DNA from: Taxillus chinensis
Lineage: Eukaryota; Streptophyta; Magnoliopsida; Santalales; Loranthaceae
Direction: 5' to 3'
DNA: 64,000 nt
NCBI GenBank assembly: GCA_023512835.1
Contig: CM042091.1
Coordinates: forward strand, 168,031 to 232,030
Part shown: piece after piece, positions 49,545-61,550 of the stretch
Layout: every line of letters starts with the position of its first letter
Numbering within the stretch: position 1 is the first letter of the stretch
Made by a program: the position numbers and the translations under genes
The notes under the pieces: generated by a model
The model's database searches: none
What the model was told of the DNA's origin: nothing
The model's input: the letters and a program-made list of their open reading frames with translations, nothing else

Positions 49545-49700
49545 ATGAATCTCCTTCGCCCGTTATCTCCTCATCTTCCGAATTATACGCCACAGCTCAC
49601 TTCGACGTTTCCAATTGTCCATAGAATCTCCGGGGCTTTCCTAGCAACTCTAGTTTTGTTTCTTCTTCTTCTTCTTAAATTAGTTATCTATCACCTATGA
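49545..49700 (+). pseudogene. sdh3: sdh3 5' fragment, succinate dehydrogenase subunit 3
   Basis: Starts MNLLRPLSPHLPNYTPQLTS, then TFPIVHRISGAFLATLV, matching the start of plant mitochondrial SDH3 (cytochrome b560 anchor of complex II). This includes the HRISGAFLA motif at the first heme/quinone-side helix. The frame then passes through a CTT-repeat (L run) and stops with TGA after 51 codons. The protein is normally about 108 residues, with two more helices and a HLYNGVRH block, which I do not find downstream. The second half has been lost, so it is probably non-functional and the gene may be nuclear. Confidence 0.85.
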
Positions 49701-52700
49701 TTTTTACCCATTCAACTCTCTTCTGAAACGCGCATCAAAATCCCCGTACTCTGCCCTCCCAGTGCTTGCTTGCTTGCTTTGAATGGTTCGAATCCGGTGT
49801 CTTCTCCAGCAGCAGTATGCAGTATACGGTTTTTTGTATTAACTTCTTGCCTTTGGGTTTGGGTCCGGGACATCGAGTTGTTAGTAGCACAGAGAGCATC
49901 TCGACAACTACGGCACCCGTAACGAATCGAGTGTATCAAGTGGCACATTACATTCTCTTTCCGCTCTATACCTGGGCATGGCAGCACCTTATTCTGCTTT
50001 CAGGTAAAAGCTGTTGTTTCGGAACTATAGAATAGAAAAATCGTATACGAGATCCAACTCCCGGAATTTCTTGACTTATAGAGTTTTGGCCGCTGTCTTA
50101 ACCGATATGGCAACCATGCGAAACGCGGACGACACAGGTTCTTCTCAACACAACTCTCCCAGACACTTCCGATAAACTTATTAAACACGTATACGGTTCG
50201 AAAGCCGCTCTTTATCCAACAAGCAGAGTAGAGAGTGCTGCTTTTAAGACAGTCTGTTTCCGGAATCGAGTGGCGCCGGGCGGGATCTATGCTCTCTGCT
50301 TTCGGCGGATACCCAAAGGCTCGGAATGCAACACTATTTCCAGAGTCTCTAGTCAGAATGAACTCAAGCGTTTTCCATCCAACTACAGCGAGTTCCGGTC
50401 CTATAGTGTGTACTCTCTCTTCTCTTATAGTGCCGAAATGGGTCCGCTGCCTCTCCTAAATGTAGTTGCCTTCACTCGATAAAATGCAATTGTCTTAAGA
50501 GATGTACGGGTTTCTGACTCTTCGCTGTCTACCCAAAGCTCTACGCGATTACTTGGGTACCCATTGCCTTATACTCTCTCTTTCTCTCTAGATTCGTTAA
50601 AAGAGCATGCATATCTATCTCTTCTCCGGACTCAACTGCTTCTGTCTTATAGGCGATACGGTACTCTGCTCTCCGAATGGCTCGTATTTCAAGATCCCAA
50701 GTCCCCGCCCCACAACCAAAAGCGGCTTGCTGGACCGTACCTTTCCGTGAGTAGAAGCGATTCGCAATCGATATGTATGGAAAAGACCTACTTCTTCGGC
50801 TAGAGTTTCGGAGCCAGCTCAACCAACAATAGACTACCGTTCGATTCGATAGACTCCCGGGGTACACTCTTGGTGGAGGGAGCTTCCCGTGTCTCTTCGA
50901 GCTTGTAGTAGAGCCTTGCTTACTCGACTTTTCCGGAATAGTAGTATACACAAGGTAGCACGGATACGCTCCGGCGCACTGCTTCTTCGCTCTTTATTCC
51001 GAGTCCCCCCGCTGCAGAGTGGTCGATGTTCCAGAGAGTTGAGTAACAGCAAACAGGTGACCTACTAGTGCACTCTCTGTTTGGAGGATTCAACAAGCCA
51101 CGTTTCTGTCAGGCCGATAGGTAATCCCGTGGTGAAGAGCATCATCCGAAGTAGAGCATATTCAGCTGAAAGATATGGATGCTTTGAATTCGGCACTATA
51201 AGAGAAGAGAGAGTCCCGCGGCATCGACGACAGCAGGTTTGAAAGTGTGCAACACACCCAAGGGAGCAAAACACAGTAGGTACGCTTCGGAAACACGGTA
51301 GAGGAGGGAGACTGTGCTAGGGTAACCAACACTGACCAACGAAAGTTGCTATCTCTTGTTGGGTCGTATACGCTCTCTTATGAAATACAGGCAGCCTAAC
51401 AGACTTACAAGCAAACCTGAAAGTCATAGTGTACCCCGCTATACTCCGAGCACCCGATTCCAGCCTCGCAAGTCTAGCACTGCCTAGAGCTATCTATGAG
51501 TTACGGGAACCCGAGCTTTCGGACTAGGTGTTTCGGCCCGATTGGGTAGGCTCTGTATAGGTTTGGATACCCTTACTTGCGAGAGCTTCCAAGACAGGGT
51601 TGCATTCCGAGTCTTACGTGACCGTGCCCCCGTATAGTGTTCGGATCCCCTAGCACAGTAGATACGGTACACCCAGTTTGGCTACATCGGATAGTAGCAG
51701 TCCCATCTGCCATCAGTGTTTCCAAGAGATACTCTACTCTGCCAGATGCCTTATCCTGCTTTTCCAATCATATCATACGGTGCGGTGCGTCTTGGATGTG
51801 TTTCCAATGGTAGTGTCCAACACAAGAGGTCCAACCCCGGCTCTATCCGAACTAGATGCACAGTGAACCGCGTATCGTCTTTCGGAATGCAACACGCGAT
51901 CATACAGTGTTCTAGCTGCCTCCGGAATTCGTAACACCACGCTCAAAAGAGACACCCTAGAATGCGCCTACTACCGATAGGCTCGATGGACGACCAACAA
52001 CAAAGGATTACCTGTCGTTCCGAAAGCAAGTGTACAACAAAGGCATCGACGATAGGCGAACTGAAAGACTACATAATCGGAGTCTTTGCTTTTATGAAAC
52101 GCTAAGCAAGGTGCCAGACCCGCCCATGGTGCGGCAGAAAGAGTCTAGTATAGACCACCCTAAGACCCAACTCCAACGGCAATGTAACGTGTTTCGACCC
52201 GACTACTTGCGAAAGGTAAAGCAGTTCTCGGAATCGGTTAGGCATCTGGCAGAGTATCTTTCATGGAGAGTGTCATAACGCACAGTCTTGAACTGGACTT
52301 TGGGACAGCAAGAGCGGTGAAAGCAGACTTTCCATTCCATAAGTAAGCAAGTCGCCACGCCGACCCAGTAGCCTCGAAAGTAAGGGTGTTGTCTCTTTAT
52401 CAAGACTAGAGTCTATTTCATTCGGTGTTGCTGGAGTCTCCCCAGTAGCCTTTGCTCTCGAATGTGTTGGGTGTCCACATTCCATGGACGAGGTTGGAGA
52501 CACAGTGAACGACTCGAGTACAGAATTCTCGGAAGAGAGCTGGTAGGTACACCAATGTACTTTTCGAAGCCTCTCTTATAGAGTAGATACCCTGGACTCC
52601 TCCGGCATTACGTGCATACCTGACATAGGGTGGGAACTCTCTATTGACTCTGAAAGAGACAGCGAACTCGCCTATTTCCCGAGTATCTCCACTATTAGTA

Positions 52701-54084
52701 TGCTTTGGGGGTGTCGACAGACCTCTCAAGTCCAGCTGTCAAGTCTAGCGCTCGGTCCCTAAGCCTTGCTTTACAGAGTGTCAGAGCCCAAACATTTGTA
52801 CCAGCAAAAACGACTGGCCCCGGGTAGTCTCTATGTCGCAAGACGCAGTTTGGCTCGGTGCTGCTTTCAAGTGTGTCACACACTCTGCAGAAACACACAT
52901 CTTGTTTGGGGAAGCTACGAATCCGGCATTACGGTGTCATTGTCCCCCGCCCCGACTGGACTCTTATTCCGAGTTTCATCCAGCTAGCTATAGTGTTTTG
53001 GAAACAGACACAGCTTCAAACAAAGAGTTCACTTCTACTCTATATATAAAGGAAGTGCATTTGTATACAATGGAGCTAGCACTTCCAGCAACCTATAAGA
53101 CAGCAGCGCTCGCCCCAGCTCTTTCCATTGGGTTGTTCCGAACCCTAACGTAAACCACTATCGTCACGACTAGCGTCAAGTTAAGAGACGCAGCCCCGAA
53201 ACACCATGCGTACGGGAATCGCGAAGCGAATGCGCATCTATCAAGTATCCTTCCAGTACAGAATCGATCAGGCCTACGGGTGGTTTCTCCTCGATTTCGT
53301 GTCTCCTTTATAGGACTTACGAAAGCATCGGGCCCGAACCTGTCTTCTCTAACTGGTGGAAAGCCAGACATGTCCATGCATAGGCGTACGCAATTCCATG
53401 GGGCTCTAACGAGTTGCTAGGGTTGCTAAAGTAGACATTGGGTTCCGTACCCTGTCACTTCCGCAATCTATACTACTAGCGTCTTTCTGCGCGTTATCGA
53501 AATGTGTATCGGGACCGGAAGGGTTGCTTTCAGTCTTGTCCCGTTCCTATTTCTTGAGTTGGTGTCACATCTCAGACTCGTATAAGAAAGTGCACCTAAC
53601 GATTTAGGCGGACATGCAAGCATGCACATATTGGATGGCTACGCTACCTCTCTAGATCACTCGTAACTCGCGCTCCGAACAGCAAGAAGTGCTGGCCCCA
53701 ACAAGCGGAAACAGTGCTTCATAGGAGAGCTCTCTTCTCAGGTATGCTAGACAGGTGTGTCAGAGATCTTCGTTAGATGCCCGGGGTACACAAGTCATGA
53801 AGAGCAATGAGAGACTTCGGAAAATGGATTGACCTTTCACGAACGCATATCTATCTCTATAGAACTCACACAGTGATCGAGATAGCCTATCTGTATGGTA
53901 CTTCCGGATTTCCGAATACTGGTTTGGAGTGGCACCCGGTGGGCCTTGCAAAGTAGAGCTTTCCATATCCTTTCCGATCCTTTCCGATCCTCTATTTCAA
54001 GAATATCCGTCTGATCTCGGAAGCTCCCTGCTGGAAGTCCCTCGGATTCGATTCTGTTCCAGAGCAGAAATATAGTAGTTTTTA
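49701..54084. other. Spacer between sdh3 fragment and rrnL fragment
   Basis: No recognised gene. Numerous overlapping frames of 60-140 codons on both strands. A T-arm-like motif ggttcgaatcc at 49785 lacks the rest of a tRNA. Confidence 0.5.
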
Positions 54085-54330
54085 GAAGAGCCGACATCGA
54101 GGTTACCGTATGTTAGAAGTGCTAGACTCTTATCCGTTGAGCGAGAGCCCTTCCACATCACTATGCGCCGGATGTCAGACGAGAGGTGGACCCTACGCCC
54201 GGCCCTTCGGAAACCTTTCTTGCACGCCTCCGTACCTCTTTACAACAACCAGATAACAGAGTGGTGTCTATGAGCCCGTAGGCCGCCGGACACATGGTTC
54301 GAATTCTAGCTTCCGTGTCCAAAGGCAGAG
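54085..54330 (-). pseudogene. rrnL: Degenerate fragment of the large-subunit rRNA gene (rrnL/26S, domain V region)
   Basis: Minus strand, in the order expected for 23S-type rRNA: AGCTAGAATTC, then CCTACGGGC, then GTAAAGAGGTACGGAGGCG with GTGCAAG, AGGTTTCCGA and GGGCCGGGCG, then CATAGTGAT, GTGGAAGGGC, TCGCTCAACGGATAA, and finally ACCTCGATGTCGGCTCTTC. Between these conserved pieces segments are missing. In particular the peptidyl-transferase stretch between CGGATAA and CCTCGATG, with GGATAACAGGCTGATC, is reduced from about 75 to 26 bases. It cannot form a functional centre. It is either a decayed copy or a chain of short pieces. A 75-bp part is duplicated at 54927-55003. Confidence 0.72.
54190..54264 (+). 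repeat. 75-bp repeat derived from rrnL, copy 1
   Basis: Matches 54927-55003 with one extra T in the latter. It lies inside the rrnL fragment (starts accctacgcccggcccttcg). Confidence 0.93.
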
Positions 54331-54926
54331 TCCATTACCATCTCTATAGCTACAAGATACCCAGCTCCGCGGAAACACACCTTCCGATCCTCTGACTTCG
54401 CATTCAACTACCCTCGTATAGAGATAGAGACAGTGTGCTCGTTACGTAATCCCGCCCGGAACCTGACCGTTGTAACGCCTGTTGCTTCGCTCCCGTATTT
54501 TCCATCTTTATGAGTGCTAGTAAGTAGGTTTCCCTCTCTGGATCCGGCGCAGAAAGTAATCGATTCGAGAAGGCAGCAAAGAGTACCTTAATTAGGCAGT
54601 CAGCAACCAGTGTATAAACAGTCGCTACCCGGGAGCTATGCTGGACTTCTTAGTGGTTCTTAAACCATATCAGCGTTACCACGGGGCTATTTGAGTTCTT
54701 TTAAGACCGTAGCGTATCTCTCCAGTGACAGAGTCTCGCGCCCAAAGCTCTTCTATACCAGTAAACGACAGGTACGTACCACCCAATGGAAGGTCTGTTG
54801 TCTCTCTGCTATGGTTAGGTGTCCCAGTAATAGCATATGCTCCGCCTGGTACTCTCTCTTTAATTGGTTATAGCATTTTCGCATCCCCAGCCTCGCGCAC
54901 CAAACATACCGGGAAAGTAGAGCTCT

Positions 54927-55003
54927 ACCCTACGCCCGGCCCTTCGGAAACCTTTTCTTGCACGCCTCCGTACCTCTTTACAACAACCAGATAACAGAGT
55001 GGT
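54927..55003 (+). repeat. 75-bp repeat derived from rrnL, copy 2
   Basis: Second copy of 54190-54264. Its left part, from 54914 to 54949, recurs as 36 bp at 59277-59312, so rRNA-derived pieces have spread as short repeats. Confidence 0.92.
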
Positions 55004-56250
55004 ACTACACACACATGTTGTCGTCCTCTTGCGGCCGTATCGTAACCCGAGTTCCTTGGGACACCACCTCTTTTGGGATTCGTGACTCAAGCCGACATTC
55101 CGCTTCCGCTTCGTACAAGATCTCTCCGGTGCTTCCCTTTAGTTGAGGGAGCTAGCGATAGAGTCATTTCTCCCTCATACGAGAGTGCTTGGACTGCTTG
55201 GAACATTACTGTTTGCTGGCATTGAAACATCATGCCGTTCGATTACGAAAACCCACCGTGCGGTTAAGCGTAGGTTATCCGGTTGCCCGAAATGCTTTGT
55301 TGACGCAACCTCGTAACTTGCCTTGCGGTTTCCGAGTCTAGTCTCTGTTTTGTTTACCTATCGAAAGTGCTGTTTCGCCTTCCGCTTTCTATAGTGTCCC
55401 CTTGGAAAAGAGTGGCAACACTACCCTTTTCGGTTCGGGTCCACCTCTCGTCTGACATCCGGTTCGGGTCCAGAGTGCTTCCCTCTCCTAGTATAGAAGG
55501 CTGGGTTCCACTCCCAAATGTGTGCCATCCACTCTATTCGGAACACTGGAGTCTCTCGCGTAATCGATTCTCTCCAGTACAGGTAACACCTGCAATAGAT
55601 ATCCGGTGCTTCACTCCGCATCGCCTAAAGCACTCTTCTCTCGGGATTTCATAGAGTATGTTTCTGCTTGGCATCAAATCTCTCTGGTTTCTCGGTAGGG
55701 TAGGTAGTACTGTTCCATTTTCCGAAAAGCCCCAACTCTGTAGGTCTGTCTCCGATCCCAAGAGTCTCTAGCAGCCAAACAGAGAGTTCCCCCTAGCATA
55801 AGTTAACAAGAGTGTGTCTAACCTATGCGCGCGAAATTGAGTATTTGAAACCGCGAAAAGGCGCATATGCCACTTTGAGTCCCGACTGTTAGAGTGCTAT
55901 AGAGTGTTCTCAGTCTCTATCAAGTATCCTTCCAGAGCCCGAATCGATGTCGGGTGTTTCAGACAACAAGTAAGCCGGCCGCTTAAAACGCAACATGCAG
56001 AGCTCGCGGAAGAAAAGCACTAGTGCTGGAGATCGGGTGTTTCATGTCTGTCTTAAGAGACGCCTGAAAGTATTGTCTCATAGTATTATGGCGCGGAAAG
56101 CGGGGACTGAGAATCGCTAGAACACCCATAGGGGAGAGTCGAGTGTACTCTTTTTTGAGAGCTCTTATACCGGTAGCGGAAATAGAGCATATAGAGCTGT
56201 ACTCTCTGCTGGAGTTTTCCGGGGTTGCAGCATTGTCCCGCTACGCTCTT

Positions 56251-56286
56251 AGCTGTGTGTCTTCTGCGCGGAAAGGATATCACTTC
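56251..56286 (+). repeat. 36-bp repeat shared with 22945-22980
   Basis: Perfect copy in the same orientation, 33 kb apart. Confidence 0.92.
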
Positions 56287-59276
56287 TCCATTGTCGAATA
56301 TGTATGTGTTGGTTTTGGAATTTATAGAGCTTCACTTCCGGCCCGCCCCCACCCAATCTTCACTAGCGATCGAGCCTATCGTGGGTACAAAGACTCTCTA
56401 CACAGTTCCCCAGTACAGTACAGTACAGTAATACTCTAGAATACCTAACGCTTATATCTGAAAGTCCAAGCGTTTTATACTCTAGTTGTAAATGTCTTGA
56501 AGCAGATCTTGGATTAGAGACCTCTGTTGTTGCGTAACCCATTGTAGAGTTGATAGGCTGCATGAGCGGAATGCACTATTGAGAGTGGATGCCGGAGCCG
56601 GAGAGAGTATAACAACCCTTCCTTCTCTGCTAGCAATGTCAGCTTCTTTACAGATTCCAAACATTCCAGTTTTATATGAATTACGTCTCGGTCCGTGAAC
56701 TTTCCTTTCAGATAGAAGTTCCACTTTTGAGTGATCTTCCTTACCAAAGTGAAATACCGCTAGAGAGACCCCCCTCCCCTACATGCTCGGCGTCCAACAC
56801 AAGCAAGAGAGCACACTCCGATTCGGTAGTAAAGGTTTCACAATACACGCGACAGGCACCCGGACTCGGACTGAAAGTAATATCGGGTCCCATGCACGAG
56901 AGCTTGTAGCACTTACCCATGAGAAATGGATAGGCCTTGCTTTTGACATTTCAGAATCCGATACGTGTATAAAAAGTAATACAATTCCCGAACGCTATTC
57001 ATATAAAACTGGAAGGATCTGCTTTCAACACATAAAAGAAGAGAGCTTTACGAGAGTACTACTAATTCATAATTAGACAGCGTGTTTTGGGTATTCCGGG
57101 AAAAGAAAGACTTCTATGTTACCGAGAGTGGATCGGTCCAACACTGAGGTGAGTAGTTTCGGCGGGATCTCTTTTTGACTTATAAGCTCGTTCCATTCCT
57201 ATTCGACGCTCTGCATTCTATGTTACCGAGAGTATTCCGCGTTCGGCCCGAGGAAGAACCCTATATCTTTTTTCTCGAGCCTTGCATCTCTCTGACTCTA
57301 AAGAGTGTTTTATGTTCTTACCGTTTCCAAAACAGATCGCTTTTCAATTGCCTGGATGTTAGCACCCCTTGTGTTGTTGTCGTCCACCCACGGTTTGATC
57401 CCCTGTAACTATAAGAGGCTACCGGCAGAATCCGTACAGGGAATATCGGTTGTGTTTCGAGACACTCATAGGGGAGAACCTCTTGTTGGATCTTCTTTTT
57501 CAAGAGAGCACATGACCACGTAACAAACCTTTTTCAAATAGAGAGCTAGTCCCGGAGGTCCCGGTTCCCTCTGTTTCCGTCTATACCGTGCCTGCCCATT
57601 GTGCTGCTGGATAGATATCCCTTATCGAGTCGAGAGACTGGAAAGAACGGCTTCGGATCGGTCTGAAAGCAAAGGCACGAAAAACGCACCGTGCGTGTAT
57701 AACTCTGGATGTTACATGTCTGATTGAAACCTGGAACCTACAGAATAACCAATCTTGTCGCTACGCTATGCGCATAACTCTGGGGGACGTCGAATGCGGG
57801 AGGTCGAAACAACACTATAAGAGAGCGGAGAAAAGAATAGAGCTACTAGGACGTAGAGAAGCGGAGGGGAATGCCGACGACAACAACACCTAGAAAACTC
57901 GAAGCATGGCCAATTCAAATCCGTTCCGAACAGCATGCGCGCAAATAGTCTTGGAAACTCTGTCTTTAAATGCACTGTCTTCTCGAACACCTAGTCCGAA
58001 AGCTCGTATAGATAAGGTTCCCCAATGTCTCCTAGTTTTAGTCGTCTATTGGCGGCGTGTCATATCATACAAAACAAGCTAGCAAAGAAGCTATAGCAGA
58101 ATGGGGTGCCTTTGCTGCTGGCTTTTCTTAGATCACTCCAGTTTTCATAGTATTATATCGGTCGGCAGTGGTATCCATTTCATGTGTGCCTTCTCTGTTG
58201 TGTTGGAGAATACGCCTTTTTAGAAAACGTCTCTTACACAATTAATCGTTTTCTTGTTGTGTGAAATCGTTGGGGTGGGGGCGGGATTAGACTTCGGAAA
58301 ACCGGTATTGTGGAATCCGGCTCTTTACCACCCGTTATAACATTCCATAAGAGAATCCTCCCTTTTTCACAGTGTAGATGCATCCCTAATCCCTCGATTT
58401 TCGGTATAGATAGCATCGGTTTCGGGAGTTTTCAATCGTATAGTGTTTCTGGAGCTCCGCCCTTTCCAGATTCTTCAGCAGGCAAATAGTATCTCTTTCG
58501 AGTTGCTGTGTCGTTCGGGGGAATACTCTCTTCTGCGCCAATACCCTCGGCTTGCTTTGGAAACAGAGCTCTCGGTGTTGCAATCTCGCGAGTGTATAGT
58601 GTTGCTCTCCTAGAAAATGCATCTATACGAGTCTAGTGTTTCATTAGAGATACCACTTTTCAGTTTAGCCTCTACGCAGTTACTCCCCTTTCGGATGCGA
58701 GAACACAGTCTTCACTCACTTCATCTTTCACGGATCAAAGGTATTGCTTTGAAAGTCGGTAGCGTTCTCCTTGGACTTCCGTTCCAAACACATCTACCTA
58801 AAGTATTCGAACTCTCCTATGCATCATGTTTCGCTGCACTCGATTTACTGCATCTCCACCTAGACTCGTTGTTATCTGGAAAACCTACTCCCTTTCCGGA
58901 ACAACAGAATATTATTGGGATGGAATCGCTAAGAGCACTATGAAGCATGCGCCCCCGGAGGTTCGGTAGCAGCAGAAACAATGATACCAAAAGCGTACGC
59001 TTAAGTGTTAGAGGTGTAGACGTTTGCGTTCGTTCCTCTCTTACACTGTTTCCTTATTCGATCATGTAGAGCTGCTCGGCCCGATTCCGGACATGCTATT
59101 ACGGTTCCGGTAACCTCATGAATAAAACTCTCACCTTCTTAGAGTCTGGTACCACTCTTTTTATCATCCAACAAAACCGATAGGGGGTAAACGGATATAG
59201 AATAGCTACATGGCCTAGTAGTCGCAGCGTAAGAAGGCCTATTCTCTCCGGCATCCACTTCCATATTCGGGAAGGC

Positions 59277-59312
59277 AAAGTAGAGCTCTACCCTACGCCC
59301 GGCCCTTCGGAA
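59277..59312 (+). repeat. 36-bp repeat shared with 54914-54949
   Basis: Begins aaagtagagctctaccctac. Its right half is rrnL-derived. Confidence 0.92.
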
Positions 59313-61145
59313 TTGTATACTACTCTCCCCAAGCCCCGCGTTTACTCTTGTGTTTAAGAGCATCCTGTCTGTCAACTCTCTTATAAACGTTAACTCACCT
59401 ATGAACTCTCCGCGCCTGACTCTCGTATTCCGTCCGGTTCGAAAAGGGTACTCTAGCAGCTCTAACAGAAATCCTCCGTATAAACTCTAGGGAATTGTGA
59501 TATTACAGATATGTCCCATGCACAGAGCCTCTTCCCCGATATAACTGGGCAACCATGCATTGAACTCTGCTTTCTTAGGTACGTTTTTGGTAGTTAGAGG
59601 TCTATTGTTTGAACTAGCTCCGAGTCGGGACCCAATCCTTCTGAAAGTGTATCTGGGGTGGGGCTTCTTGTGTGTAAATAACTCCTTTCCGGTCCACTTA
59701 TAATAGATTCTCTTCTTAAAAGTGTTGTGTAAAGTGCTGCTTTCACTCTCTGTAGGTCCGGGTAGCACTGTGTCGACTTAGAAACAAGGTAACAACGATC
59801 CGAAAAACGCTCTCTTCTTGTTGGAGTTCCGGGCATCCGTTAAGAAAGACAGATTTGGAAATACCTTATTAAAGCCTTTAATACTATAAGAGAAAAGCAG
59901 AGATCCGGACATACGATATTCTGTCAACATTGTCATCGCCAACAGCATCAGTGAAGCCCTTGATTTGGATAAATTGCCTGGGTTTCCAAGACCTATTTAG
60001 AAGCCGCCGCATGGAGCCGAGGGATATAATAACAAAACAGAACTACCCTTTGTCCATTTGTTTAGAGATGTGTCTAAACTTACAACTCTAGTTTCCCGGG
60101 CGGAGTGATGCAACCTCAGAAAGCTCCCGAATCGATTGGAGAGTCTACTCTCTTCTTAAAGAGCACCAGCAGCCAAGTTTGTGATACAGCAGCAACCGGG
60201 GGCCGGCCAGACTCTCTTGTTTAGACAGTGACATCTCTGTCAGTTTACAAAGTAAATGTACTCTACTCTAGGTGCGTTTTTCGAATTAAGGCGAAAGCCA
60301 AGACCTAGTTGCGCGGCGGACCTAACTGTTTCATTGCAGTCGGGAAGTGGGCGTACAGCTACAGCTACAGATACGCTCGCCATCCATGGTGTCACCTTTT
60401 GCGACTCTCCAAGCACTCTCCATAACAAGACAGCACCGCGGTTACCAACACCTCTTACACAAGCATCCCAAACCCAACAGCAACTTCAATCGCTCTATCA
60501 CATACACGTTCAACAGCTACGCCCAGAATACGTGATGCTCGGCTCACGGGGGACTACTTGCTTCCGAAAGACAACTGCCATGACTCTAACGCCTAAAGAG
60601 TATGACCTCCGGAGATGCTAATGCACTTTCCACAACAGAGACAGACAGAGTTCTGGCTGCACTCTTCTCTTCATGACCTAAAGGCCCGACTACTAGAGCA
60701 TCTCTTCCAATCGTATTTCCGGACGACCTATGTGTTAGGCTGCTGGACAAAGAATGAAAAGAGCTCGGGCATTTCGGGTTGGAAGTCATCCACGCAATGT
60801 TGCTAATCGAAATGGAGTGGAAGTCGACTGAAAGCATTGCCCATACGAGAGTGCCTCCATGCTAGTGCTGCCGATCTCCGATCAATAGAGATATCGAATA
60901 GCGTTTCTTTCAACCGGGGGAACTCTCTGGAACAAGCAAAGGCGTTTATGGAACTGTCTGCCGATCTGCCTGCGTACCGACTCAATGGTATGTATAGCGT
61001 GCTTCTGCACTTTCCACTAGATCTCCTTGGACGGGATTGGACTTTCGGTCTCTCTGATTCCAGGGATTGGGTGCATTAGAGTACTTGCTAGCAAGTAAAT
61101 CGTATGTGTAGCGCAGCGGTAAGAGCTTGGCTTGGGCACCACACA

Positions 61146-61491
61146 CCGACTACTCTAAGATGTGCATCGAAATGCAAGCAGGAAAATGCGCTTTCTTCCG
61201 CTTCCGCTCTGTAGGCGCTCACTCACTGCTGGAAAGAATGACCATCCTCCCTCCCGAACACTCTCAGTTCTCCGGTTGCGCGAGCGGATGAGCGTCTTCT
61301 TTCAAAGTAATAGTAAGGGATCTCTGTTCTGATTGCGGCAAACTAGACTACACTAACCGCGCGCGGAATTGATGTCGATTCATCTATACTTCCATGCATG
61401 GCAGAACTGGATGGCTTGGAGCTGTATGAGCGGTAGGTAACGTTCACGTACGGCTCCGTGAGAAGGGCACTCTTGTTGTACCTCACTCCCG
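61146..61491 (+). other. 3' half of nad1 intron 3 (i669), group II
   Basis: Domain V at 61419-61456 (GAGCTGTATGAGCGG to CACGTACGGCTC) followed by a short domain VI region and exon 4 at 61492. The upstream limit is not visible and no exon 3 is found in the window, as expected if this intron is trans-spliced, which is common in seed plants. Confidence 0.75.
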
Positions 61492-61550
61492 TCTTCAATG
61501 GGGTCTGCTCTTTCTTTCTTGGGAGAGTATGCCAATATGATCTTAATGAG
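61492..61550 (+). CDS. nad1: nad1 exon 4 (59 nt)
   Basis: 59 nt, the usual length. It encodes S-S-M-G-S-A-L-S-F-L-G-E-Y-A-N-M-I-L-M plus the first two bases of the next codon, matching the ND1 block around FLGEYANMILMS. Two TCT codons (S) give the conserved F after editing. A domain V lies 36 bp upstream and a group II intron start (GCGCGGGGC) follows at once. This is the normal context upstream of matR. Its exon 5 partner is 59 kb away on the other strand (2539-2800) unless a second copy lies beyond the window end. Confidence 0.94.

Larger units (their letters stand above)
55004..61102. other. 6.1-kb spacer without recognised gene
   Basis: Many overlapping frames of 60-120 codons, none recognised (for example 58617-58943 and 60256-60621, plus). 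Short repeats at 55917-55936 (shared with 53237-53256), 56251-56286 (with 22945-22980), 56543-56571 (with 35358-35386) and 59277-59312 (with 54914-54949). A weak trnP-like piece is at 61103-61145. Confidence 0.5.

Noticed and set aside
49775..49805. T-arm motif ggttcgaatcc
   Set aside because: The flanks do not pair and no D arm or anticodon arm lies at the proper spacing.
55225..55270. Possible group II domain V (gccgttcgattacg to cgtgcggtt)
   Set aside because: Lacks the AGC catalytic triad and no exon or intron end follows.
61103..61145. trnP(UGG)-like piece (TGTAGCGCAGCGGTA followed by CTTGGGC)
   Set aside because: D-arm and anticodon-like parts are present, but no T arm or matching acceptor follows, so at best it is a broken remnant.
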